Positions 8,695-15,978 of a DNA stretch of 64,000 nucleotides are shown piece by piece (within the stretch, counting starts at the first letter, position 1; every line of letters starts with the position of its first letter). The notes under the pieces are model-generated. The model did no database searches and was not told the DNA's origin. It was given only the letters and a program-made list of their open reading frames with translations. The stretch is from Solimonas fluminis. GTDB taxonomy: Bacteria > Pseudomonadota > Gammaproteobacteria > Nevskiales > Nevskiaceae. A program made the translations under genes and the position numbers. Where the stretch lies: contig NZ_PSNW01000002.1 of NCBI RefSeq assembly GCF_002930645.1, forward strand, positions 124,001-188,000. The letters run 5' to 3'.

Positions 8695-9342
8695 ATGCAC
8701 ATGACCGTCGCCATCGAAAAAAGACCCGCCCGCTGGTCCCGCCGCAGCGAAGCCCGTCCGGGCGAGCTGGTCCAGGCGGCCCTGGAACTGTTCGTGGAGC
8801 GCGGCTACGCCGCCACCCGGCTGGAGGACGTGGCCCAGCGCGCCGGCGTCAGCAAGGGCACGATCTACCTGTACTACGGCTCCAAGGAAGAGCTGATGCG
8901 CGCGGCGATCCGGCTCGCGGTGCAGCCCAAGCTGCAGTTCGCCGAGGAGGTCATGGAACGCTCCGAGCGCAGCACCCGCGACATGCTGCGCCTGATCGCG
9001 GCCAACTGGATGGAGGACAACAGCCGCTCCTCCAGCCGCGGCATCCTCAAGCTGCTGGTCTCGGAATGCCGCAACTTCCCCGAGCTGGGGCACTTCTACT
9101 GCGAGGAGGTCATGCAGCGCGGCCGTGCCTTCTGGCTGCGCCTGCTGCGGCGGGGCATCGAGCGCGGCGAGCTGCGGGACATCGACCCGGAGGCCTACCT
9201 GGCGGTGGTGACGGCTCCCCTGACCCTGCTGACGATCTGGCAGCACTCCCTGGGCCTGTTCGAGAAACCTTCCATCGATCCCAGGGTCTATCTGGAAACC
9301 TACGTGGACATGCTGTTCCAGGGCCTCGGCAAACCGGCCTGA
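8695..9342 (+). CDS. TetR/AcrR family transcriptional regulator
   Basis: 215 residues from ATG 8695 (GGAG five bases before it; ATG 8701 is an alternative). The N-terminal helix-turn-helix is classical: ELVQAALELFVERGYAATRL, VAQRAGVSKGTIYLYYGSKE. The C-terminal ligand-binding helices carry LKLLVSECRNFPELG and EVMQRGRAFWLRLL, seen in TetR proteins linked to efflux or lipid genes. It has its own leader after the DUF1302 terminator. Likely target: its own promoter and/or the palindromes upstream of DUF1302 (inference). Confidence 0.92.
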   Translation: MHMTVAIEKRPARWSRRSEARPGELVQAALELFVERGYAATRLEDVAQRAGVSKGTIYLYYGSKEELMRAAIRLAVQPKLQFAEEVMERSERSTRDMLRLIAANWMEDNSRSSSRGILKLLVSECRNFPELGHFYCEEVMQRGRAFWLRLLRRGIERGELRDIDPEAYLAVVTAPLTLLTIWQHSLGLFEKPSIDPRVYLETYVDMLFQGLGKPA

Positions 9343-9372
9343 TGGCATGGCCGTTGCACTGAATATTTCGTC

Positions 9373-9579
9373 ATGGATACCCAATACCTCCAGCTGCCCG
9401 AGTGGCACTGCCTCCTGCGCGCCGCCCGCGGCGCTTCCGTCTCCGATGCCGGCCTGGCGGTCCTGGCGCGTCTGGAACGCCTCGGCCTGCTGATGCGCGC
9501 CGGCAGCGGCCGACACCTGGTCACGTCCCGCGGCCTGCAGCTGCTGGAGCGCTCCGCTCCCTCGGCCCGGGCGGCCTGA
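9373..9579 (+). CDS. Small winged-helix-like protein
   Basis: 68 residues starting 30 bases after the TetR stop. No ribosome-binding site is evident. The stretch LARLERLGLLMRAGSGRHL followed by VTSRGLQLLE has the spacing of the recognition helix plus wing of MarR/PadR/ArsR-type domains, but the protein is too short to hold the full domain. It may be a co-transcribed accessory to the TetR regulator, a remnant, or a chance frame. Codon bias is like its neighbours. Function not recognised. Confidence 0.45.
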   Translation: MDTQYLQLPEWHCLLRAARGASVSDAGLAVLARLERLGLLMRAGSGRHLVTSRGLQLLERSAPSARAA

Positions 9580-9633
9580 GCCGGCCACCGTCCTTCCCCT
9601 GCCCCCTTCCGGGGCCGCCGCTGCGCCGCCCAT

Positions 9634-9661
9634 AAAAAAGCCGGCGCATGGGGGCGCCGGC
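9634..9661 (-). terminator. Hairpin with T-run on the minus strand
   Basis: GCCGGCGC (9640-9647) pairs with GCGCCGGC (9654-9661); six A residues at 9634-9639 become a T-run on the minus strand. The shape is that of an intrinsic terminator for leftward transcription. No convincing minus-strand gene ends here, so it may stop antisense or divergent transcripts, or be a structured leader element for the small plus-strand frame at 9698. Confidence 0.5.
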
Positions 9662-9697
9662 AGTCATCCGGTGCTTCCGGATGGAGGAGGAAACGTC

Positions 9698-9847
9698 ATG
9701 GCCGCCATTGTCGGCCAGCGGCTCTCCCCGGCACCTCGTCCACTTGCAGGCGTCTTCCGCGTTCTGCACGGCGTCCCGCCGCAGCGGCTTGCGGCTTGCA
9801 CGCCCGACGGTCGGGCGCTCCCCGCCGTCTGTGACGCAGCTAACTGA
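9698..9847 (+). CDS. Possible 49-residue protein with a strong Shine-Dalgarno
   Basis: ATG at 9698 follows GGAGGAGG by 7 bases, the best ribosome site in this stretch. The frame reads MAAIVGQRLSPAPRPLAGVF and ends in AVCDAAN, two cysteines in all, no membrane helix. A short hairpin ATCCGGtgcttCCGGAT lies just before the SD. There is no recognised family. Composition is close to the genome mean, so it could be chance; the SD is the main support. Confidence 0.35.
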   Translation: MAAIVGQRLSPAPRPLAGVFRVLHGVPPQRLAACTPDGRALPAVCDAAN

Positions 9848-9934
9848 AATCCAAGCGAAAAAGCCTGACGATAACGCCATGTTCGTGGTGGCAAGGAGCT
9901 TGCGCCTGAGCCTTGCAACCACGGGGGAATGAAC

Positions 9935-10165
9935 ATGAAGAACCAGATCACTGCCGCCGCCATCGTCCTGGCCCTGCTCGCCGGGCTGGTGGCCGTACCG
10001 CTGCTGTTCCGCGCGCTGATGGACCTGCTGTTCGTGCAGCCGGGCGGCTGGCAGGTCTGGCTGCTGCTGGGGCTGGCGGTCTTCCTGATCGAGCAGGTCA
10101 GCGCCTGGATGGGCGCGGCCGCGCCGCGGCGGCGGCCACTGGCCAAGGCGCGCGAGCGGGCCTGA
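9935..10165 (+). CDS. Small two-helix inner-membrane protein
   Basis: 76 residues from ATG 9935 (GGGGGA 7 bases upstream; ATG 9929 overlaps that site too closely). Two membrane helices are clear: ITAAAIVLALLAGLVAVPLL and WLLLGLAVFLIEQVSAWMGA, then a basic tail RRRPLAKARERA that would stay in the cytoplasm. No family recognised. The leader contains a hairpin (GTGGCAAGG/CCTTG..CCAC, 9888-9922) just before the SD. Confidence 0.6.
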   Translation: MKNQITAAAIVLALLAGLVAVPLLFRALMDLLFVQPGGWQVWLLLGLAVFLIEQVSAWMGAAAPRRRPLAKARERA

Positions 10166-10204
10166 ACCGCAACAGCCCCAGGCAGGCCCCGAAGAAGTCG
10201 GTTG

Positions 10205-10294
10205 GTATCGAGCCTGCCGAAGCACGGGCGGGCTCTCTGCTCCACGGGTCAACGAGTTACCGCCCACCCTTCGACAGGCTCAGCGCGAACGGCA
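10205..10294. repeat. Dispersed intergenic repeat fragment
   Basis: ATCGAGCCTGCCGAAGC (10208-10224) and CCCTTCGACAGGCTCAGCGC-GAACGG (10265-10290) match a palindromic repeat common between genes in gammaproteobacteria. It lies between the small membrane protein and the 3' end of the GH92 gene. The rest of 10166-10358 shows no gene. Confidence 0.6.
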
Positions 10295-10358
10295 ACTTCG
10301 TCAGGGTTTCCCGGCGCTTCCCGGTGCAGGCGAGAGGCACGACAGGGTCCTTCATGCC

Positions 10359-12761
10359 TCATCGAGCGATCCTGCCTGCCTCGCATCCGAAATCCTCCAG
10401 ACCGTTCGCACTCACCGAAGGCGGCGCGGAATCCGCGGCCCAGCCGGGGTCCGGCAGCGCCGCGGTCTGCAGGCGCACCGTGGCCGCGCCGCGAGGCAAC
10501 CGCAGCCAGCTGCCGCCGATCGCCTCGCCATCCAGCGACAGGCCGTCGACGAAGGGCTGCAGCGGGCCGGCGCCGGGCGCCTCGATCACCAGGTCGCCGC
10601 CGGGACGATGCAGCGTCACCTTCTCGAAGGCGGGGCTGCCGACCACCGCCAGCGGCGCACCGGGATTGATCGGGTAGAGCCCGATCAGCGTCCAGGCCAG
10701 CCAGCCGGACAGCGCGCCGAGATCGTCGTTGCCGGGCAGCCCCAGCGGCGTCGGCGCGAACAGCGCGGCGGCGGACCGCGCCACCACCTGCGTCTTCCAG
10801 GGCGCGCCGGCGTAGTTGTAGAGATAGGGCGCCTGCAGGTCGTGCTCGTTGCCCGGCGCGTACTGGTTGCCGTAGTAGAACAGGCCGAACAGCGTCAGCT
10901 GGTTCTGCACGAAGGGCCAGGCCCCGGGCAGCAGGCTCGCCGGCAGCAGGAAGAAGGTGTCGAGCCGGCGCTGCACCTCGGCATTGCCGCCCATGCGCTC
11001 GAACAGCCCCGGCAGGTCGTGCATCGCCAGCCAGCTGTACTGCCAGGAAGTGCCCTCCTGGAAGCCGTAGGGCAGTTCCGGCAGGAAGGGAGCGAGCCAG
11101 CTGCCGTCCTCGTGGCGAGGACGGATGAAGCCGCTCTGCGGATCGACCAGGTTGCGGTAGTTGAGCGACTGCTGTGCCAGGCGCTGCGCCTCGGTTCCGT
11201 CGCCGCTGCTGGCCGTCATCAGCGCCAGGGCGAAGTCGGCGATGCCGTACTCCAGCGTGGTGCCGGCTTCGCGCGCACCGCCGGCGAAGACCGCCAGTGG
11301 ATTCGCCGGCTTCTCCACCGGCAGGTAGCCCGGCGCCAGGGCCTCGCGCCGCGAGCGTTCCAGCGCCTGCATCGCCGCCAGCAGCGGCGCGCGCTCGGCG
11401 GCCGGCAGCAGGCCGCGGCACCAGCCTTCGCCGATGAAAGGAATCACCGGATCGCCGGACATGTGCGAGGCATCCACCGGCCCCTGCTGCCAGCGCGGCA
11501 GCCGGCCGCCCTGGACGTGGAAGTCCAGCAGCGAAAGCACCATGTCGCGGTATCGCGCGGGCTGGATCTCGGCCAGCATCTGGTTCTGGCCCCGGTAGCT
11601 GTCCCACAGCGAATACTGGCTGTAGTGGGGACGCACGGAGGCATGCACGGCGTTGTCGGGCCCGCGGTAGCGGCCGTCGATGTCGCCGTGCAGGTTGGGA
11701 AACTGCTGGATGCGGTACAGCGCGGTATACAGCGAGCGGCGCTGCAGTTCCGTGCCGCCCTCCACCTCCACGCGCGCCAGCTCGCCCTGCCATTGCTCGC
11801 GCAGCCGGCCGCGCTGCGCGTCGAAATCCCAGTGCGGCAGCTCGGCGAGATTGCGCCGCGCGCCGGCCAGGTCGGTATAGGACACGGCGATCTTCGCCTG
11901 CAGCGTCCGCGGAGCGCCGTCGAAGTCCAGCAGCAGGGCCAGGCGCTCGCCCTCCACCACGGCCCCCGGCTGCAGCGCCTGCCCCTCGCGCGTGGCGGCG
12001 CGGAACGGCGCATCGAGCTGCAGGGCGAAATACAGGGTGTAGCCGTCGCCGGTATCGACGCTGCCGGAGACCAGGCCGTCCGGCTCCAGTTGCGCCCGCG
12101 CCGGGTGGTAGCCGGCGAGATCGCGCGAGACGTCGAGCAGCAGGCGCGGCGCGCCGCGGCTGTAGTGGTAGCGGTGCAGCGCCACGCGCTCGCTGGCGGT
12201 GATCTCGGCGGTGGTGCCGTAGCGCAGCAGGCCGACGCGGTAGTAGCCCGCCTCCGCGCGGTGATCCAGCGGGTTCAGCGGCGAGGCGTAGGCCGGCACC
12301 GGGTTGGGCCAGCCGAGCTGCGACAGGTCGCCCGGCGTCAGTTCGCCGGTGAACGGCAGCAGCGCGAACTGCCCGCCCTTGGGCGCACCGGCCGACATGT
12401 GCACCTGCGAGAAGCCGGTGACCAGCAGGTTCTGCACGGAGTAGCCGCCGTAGTTCAGCGGCCCCTCGGTATCCGGCCCGGGCTGCACCATGCCGAAGGG
12501 CGCGAAAGGCCCGGGGTTCACGAAGCCGGGCGGGAAGCTGCCGATGAAGGGATCGACATGGGCCGCCAGGTCGCCGCGGGCCGCGGGCGGCGTGTCCGGC
12601 GGCGAGGCCGCGCCATCGCCCGAGGACGGCGCGCCGCTGCGCGCGCCGCAGGCCGACAGCCAAAGGGCCGCCAGCACGGCGGCGAATAAAGTCCGGACCC
12701 GCAAAACGCCCCCCGACGTTGCACGAGCCGGTGTCCCCTTCTTGCCACGGGGAAAAATCAT
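10359..12761 (-). CDS. GH92 family glycosidase (alpha-mannosidase type), lipoprotein
   Basis: 800 residues from ATG 12761 (GGGGAGG 11 bases upstream); a TTG at 12704 preceded by GGGGGG would give a tighter signal peptide and is a real alternative. TLFAAVLAALWLSACG is a lipoprotein signal with lipobox LSAC. The mature part opens with AAHVDPFIGSFPPGFVNPG and carries GH92 landmarks: QVHMSAGAPKGGQFALLPF, QYSLWDSYRGQNQML, DASHMSGDPVIPFIGEGW and LPGNDDLGALSGWLAWTLIG near the C-terminus, then YPINPGAPL. Known family members are calcium-dependent exo-alpha-mannosidases acting on N-glycans or mannans. A surface lipoprotein would trim mannose from host or fungal glycans. It is alone in its unit but shares an upstream box with the ceramidase operon next door. 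Exact linkage specificity is not readable. Confidence 0.88.
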   Translation of the reverse strand: MIFPRGKKGTPARATSGGVLRVRTLFAAVLAALWLSACGARSGAPSSGDGAASPPDTPPAARGDLAAHVDPFIGSFPPGFVNPGPFAPFGMVQPGPDTEGPLNYGGYSVQNLLVTGFSQVHMSAGAPKGGQFALLPFTGELTPGDLSQLGWPNPVPAYASPLNPLDHRAEAGYYRVGLLRYGTTAEITASERVALHRYHYSRGAPRLLLDVSRDLAGYHPARAQLEPDGLVSGSVDTGDGYTLYFALQLDAPFRAATREGQALQPGAVVEGERLALLLDFDGAPRTLQAKIAVSYTDLAGARRNLAELPHWDFDAQRGRLREQWQGELARVEVEGGTELQRRSLYTALYRIQQFPNLHGDIDGRYRGPDNAVHASVRPHYSQYSLWDSYRGQNQMLAEIQPARYRDMVLSLLDFHVQGGRLPRWQQGPVDASHMSGDPVIPFIGEGWCRGLLPAAERAPLLAAMQALERSRREALAPGYLPVEKPANPLAVFAGGAREAGTTLEYGIADFALALMTASSGDGTEAQRLAQQSLNYRNLVDPQSGFIRPRHEDGSWLAPFLPELPYGFQEGTSWQYSWLAMHDLPGLFERMGGNAEVQRRLDTFFLLPASLLPGAWPFVQNQLTLFGLFYYGNQYAPGNEHDLQAPYLYNYAGAPWKTQVVARSAAALFAPTPLGLPGNDDLGALSGWLAWTLIGLYPINPGAPLAVVGSPAFEKVTLHRPGGDLVIEAPGAGPLQPFVDGLSLDGEAIGGSWLRLPRGAATVRLQTAALPDPGWAADSAPPSVSANGLEDFGCEAGRIAR

Positions 12762-12896
12762 GATCGCGATCGCCTCCCCACGGCGGTCGCAGGCGCGGCG
12801 CGCATCCTTTCCGGGATACGCGCCGGCTGCTTCCCCGCCTCTCCTCCCCACCCGGATGCCTGGGCATGCCCGGCATCGCTGTATTCGTATGGCTTC

Positions 12897-12941
12897 GAGT
12901 CTAGGACCGCGGCGGCCGGCGCCCCGATAGTAAATTTCGAC
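12897..12941 (-). promoter_or_regulatory. Promoter region of the GH92 gene with shared upstream box
   Basis: Read on the minus strand: GTCGAAATTTACTAT (12941-12927), 21 bases, then CCTAGACTC (12905-12897), whose TAGACT is a fair -10. The same arrangement stands before the ceramidase operon (17960-17918) with 20 bases between. The upstream box is AT-rich and too far from the -10 to be a plain -35, so it looks like an activator site. Confidence 0.55.
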
Positions 12942-12976
12942 TTTTGTCAGCCCTGCTGCGGGCCGCGGGCAGCGGC

Positions 12977-13020
12977 AAAAAAGCAGGGCCTGCGGCGCGC
13001 CCCCCGACGCACCGCAGGCC
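12977..13020 (-). terminator. Rho-independent terminator of the ceramidase operon
   Basis: On the minus strand GGCCTGCGG (13020-13012) pairs with CCGCAGGCC (12995-12987), followed shortly by six T residues (12982-12977). It lies 13 bases after the stop of the second ceramidase-like gene. Confidence 0.8.
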
Positions 13021-13032
13021 TGCCCGGCACCG

Positions 13033-15978
13033 TCAGCGCAGTTCGTGCGTGCCGGTGTTGCCGTCCTGGTCGACTGCGCGCAGGCGCGCATGGTCGCCGT
13101 CGCCGAGCTTCACGCTGACGCGGCAGGCCTTGCCTCGCGCACTGCAGGACGCGGCCAGGGTCTCGCTAGCGCCGCCGGCGCGCGTCACCAGCAGCTCGGC
13201 GCGCTGGAACCAGCCGCGCTGCGCCCAGGGACGGAACGTGCACTGGTCGCAGATGCGCGGGTCGCCGTTGTCGGAGACGAAGGGAAAGGGGCTGCCCTCG
13301 TAGCTGCGCGGGTAGACGATGTCCGCCACGTCGAAGCTCACCGCGTCGGCACCGGCCGAGACGTTGGCGAAGCCGATGCCGTCCCAGACCGTGACGGCGA
13401 AGGGTTCGGAGCAGAAGGCGTAGGGTACGGTGCTGAAGGACTGGCGCGACTTGCCTTCCACGCAGAAGCGGTAGTGGCCGGGCGCGGTACTGCCGAGCCG
13501 CGCCGGGAAGGCGGTGTAGGCCTCGTAGCTGGCGCTCCAGACCCATTCCTGCATGCCGGTGTAGGTGCGCAGCACGCCGGGCAGGCCGTCGGGGAACTCG
13601 ACGCGCACGGGAATCTCGCCGCTCTGGTCGGCATGCGGCAGCCACACGCCGGGTGCGGACTCGCGCTCCACCCGCACGCGCGGGTTGTCCACCGCGGTGG
13701 AGCCGCCGCGCCACTGGAAGTGCGCGGCCTGGAAGCGCGTGATGGACTGCGGCTGCTGCAGCGCCTCCGGGGTACCGGCGTCGTTCGGCAAGCCCGCGTT
13801 CCAGGCCTCGTAGGCCGCGCCGCTGAGCGCGCCCACGGTGGTCGAGACGATCTGCTGTCGCAGTTCGTCCACCGCCGCCAGCGGGTCGAGCAGCTCGCCG
13901 GACAGCGCCGCGCCGCCCTGCATGTAGGCCGCCATGCGCACCAGGCGCGTGACCATGTAGTCGGCCGTGTGCGCGCCGTAGGAGGTCAGCGCCTTGCGGT
14001 AGCTGTCGCGGTTCATGTACTCCCGGTAGCTGAGCGTGTAGCCGTTGTAGTCACCGGCATGGCCGATGCCCACGGCCAGCTTGTAGCCCGGCGCGTCGAG
14101 GTCCTGCACTTCCTCGCGCGTGAAGTTGCCCCAGATCCGGGTGATGTCCGCGGGCTCGCTGTTGGCGGCCAGCGCGTTCTGCGGCAGGTCCCAGCCGCGG
14201 GCATCGTTGTGCACCTGGGCGCGCATGCGCGCGATGGCCTCCGGCGCGAAGTTGTCGCCGGGGATGGCCGTGGCGTTCTCCGGATCGGCCGGATCGAAGT
14301 AGGACTCCTGGATCGCGCAGGCGGCGGCATAGGCCGGATCGTCCTTGAACTCCGGGATCAGGCAGGCCCAGTCGAAGCCGGCGTAGATGTCGCCGCGCCT
14401 GCGGTTGAGGCGCGATTCCAGGTTGAGGATGAGGTCGGACTGCGCCTCGCAGGCACAGGACGCCAGCAGCACGTCGCCGAGCCGGAAGGTCTGCAGCTTG
14501 AGCCGCAGGTTCTCCTCGACCACGCCGGCCGAGGGCGCGTCGTAGTGGTCCGGCACCGGGATGTTCTCGGCCTTCAGCAGGGCGTAGAGCTGGCCGGCGC
14601 GCCCCAGGATCGGGTCGGCGCCCGGGATCTGGATGCGCGTGCAGTCCGGCAGGCCGATCACCGGCACCCCGATGTCCCCCCCCGCGGTGGGTTCCGTGCG
14701 GCAGTTGGAGACGCTGGGATAGGGATGCGACAGCGGCCCCGGCACCCAGGCGGTGAGGTGGTCCACCTCGAAGTCGCCGGACAGCGGCACCCGCGCCTGC
14801 GGACCGCCGATCTGCTGCCAGGCCTTGCGGATGTCATCGGCGAGATAGCGGGCATTGCGCTCGGTCTGCACGTAGCCCGAGTGCTGCCAGTCGCGGATCA
14901 CGCCCTGGCCAGGCGGGCAGCCGTTGCGCTCCGGCGCCTCGGCGTCGCCCTTCCAGCGGCCGCAGACGCGGGCCCGGTCGTCGAGCATCTCCTCCGGGTC
15001 GCCGCTATTCTCGGCGCTGCCGACGTCGCCCTGGCTGAATACCAGCGGCGCGCCGATCTCGCGGTCGATGAAGCGCTCCAGGGGGCCCAGGTAGTCGGCG
15101 CTGTGCAGGTCGTGCGGGTCCAGGCTCTCGGGGTGCTCGCCCCAGTTGACCCAGACCGCCAGCGGCTTCGGCTGCGCCGGATTGCTGAGGTCGTCGAAGC
15201 GCATCACCACCAGGCCGTGGTCGTTGTACTCGCGCGGATAGCCGGCCGGCGTGCCGTCGTCGGCCGTGGCGGTGCGCACGACATTGCCCTTGTAGACGCG
15301 GTGCCGGATCTCTGTGGCGCCCATGCGCGCGGGCTTGAGGCTGGCCGCCGCGCTCTCGATGGCGCTGGCCATGGCCCGGGCCTGGTGCTCGAAGAAGCGC
15401 GCGTCGAACACGTCCTGGAACACGAACAGGCCCACCGCCAGCGTCGAGGCGTAGGCGGAGCTGTGGTCGTGGGTGACGTGGTACAGGATCTGGTCGTAGC
15501 CGATGCCGGAATCGCCCTGGTCCAGCAGCTGGCCGACGCGGCGCAGCAGCATGTCCTGCGCCAGGTAGTTGTCGGTCTTCAGCAGCGCGATGCGCTTGCC
15601 GTTGCTGCCTTCCACCACGATGGCGCGCGCCGTGGGGCGCGACTGCACGCCATAGCTGGCGTGCTTGAGCTTGTGCGTCAGGAAGGGATCGAAGTCGCCG
15701 TTGATGAGGCCGCCGAGCGTGTCGGTGGCGTACTCGCAGTACTGGCCGGCGCAGTAGCCGATGTCCGCCGTCATGTCGGCCACGCCGACGCCGGCCCGGA
15801 CCTTCGGGGCACCGGCCGGCGGCTGGCCGCTGTCCTCGCCGCTCACGGAGTCGCTGCGGCCGGTGCAGGCGGCGAGCGCGAGCGCCGTGGCACAGAGCGC
15901 TGAAACCAGCCAGCGCGCACGTCTCCCCTCTCCCTCCGGGAGCAGGAGGCCATGGCCGCGGGTCGCCTCGGCGTTCAC
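13033..15978 (-). CDS. Large ceramidase-family lipoprotein
   Basis: 981 residues from a GTG at 15978 that overlaps the stop of the upstream gene (GTGA), so translation is coupled. No other usable start lies before the signal peptide. SALCATALALAACTG ends in lipobox LAAC. The mature N-terminus VRAGVGVADMTADIGYCAGQ matches the opening of neutral/alkaline ceramidases. HVTHDHSSAYAS sits where the family has its HxH..SG zinc site, and WVNWGEHPESL where it has the next His. VFSQGDVGSAEN is the family's later conserved loop. The C-terminal third (GDYNGYTLSYREYMNRDSY; a beta-rich end with many Cys) resembles the ceramidase Ig-like tail. Known members hydrolyse the N-acyl bond of ceramide. It is 300+ residues longer than bacterial ceramidases and divergent at the zinc site, so substrate is uncertain. 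The first 24 residues include LLLPEGEG, encoded by a piece of a dispersed repeat. Confidence 0.78.
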   Translation of the reverse strand: MNAEATRGHGLLLPEGEGRRARWLVSALCATALALAACTGRSDSVSGEDSGQPPAGAPKVRAGVGVADMTADIGYCAGQYCEYATDTLGGLINGDFDPFLTHKLKHASYGVQSRPTARAIVVEGSNGKRIALLKTDNYLAQDMLLRRVGQLLDQGDSGIGYDQILYHVTHDHSSAYASTLAVGLFVFQDVFDARFFEHQARAMASAIESAAASLKPARMGATEIRHRVYKGNVVRTATADDGTPAGYPREYNDHGLVVMRFDDLSNPAQPKPLAVWVNWGEHPESLDPHDLHSADYLGPLERFIDREIGAPLVFSQGDVGSAENSGDPEEMLDDRARVCGRWKGDAEAPERNGCPPGQGVIRDWQHSGYVQTERNARYLADDIRKAWQQIGGPQARVPLSGDFEVDHLTAWVPGPLSHPYPSVSNCRTEPTAGGDIGVPVIGLPDCTRIQIPGADPILGRAGQLYALLKAENIPVPDHYDAPSAGVVEENLRLKLQTFRLGDVLLASCACEAQSDLILNLESRLNRRRGDIYAGFDWACLIPEFKDDPAYAAACAIQESYFDPADPENATAIPGDNFAPEAIARMRAQVHNDARGWDLPQNALAANSEPADITRIWGNFTREEVQDLDAPGYKLAVGIGHAGDYNGYTLSYREYMNRDSYRKALTSYGAHTADYMVTRLVRMAAYMQGGAALSGELLDPLAAVDELRQQIVSTTVGALSGAAYEAWNAGLPNDAGTPEALQQPQSITRFQAAHFQWRGGSTAVDNPRVRVERESAPGVWLPHADQSGEIPVRVEFPDGLPGVLRTYTGMQEWVWSASYEAYTAFPARLGSTAPGHYRFCVEGKSRQSFSTVPYAFCSEPFAVTVWDGIGFANVSAGADAVSFDVADIVYPRSYEGSPFPFVSDNGDPRICDQCTFRPWAQRGWFQRAELLVTRAGGASETLAASCSARGKACRVSVKLGDGDHARLRAVDQDGNTGTHELR

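Noticed and set aside
9648-9932. 94-codon plus-strand frame in the gap after the TetR region
   Set aside because: Starts inside a hairpin without an SD; the frame at 9698, with GGAGGAGG, is the better candidate.
10608-12689. Long plus-strand frame opposite the GH92 gene
   Set aside because: No motifs, Arg/Gln/Ala-rich text; the minus strand encodes a recognisable GH92 protein.
13045-15903. 952-codon plus-strand frame opposite the ceramidase-like gene
   Set aside because: Antisense artefact of high G+C; no ribosome site and no motif.
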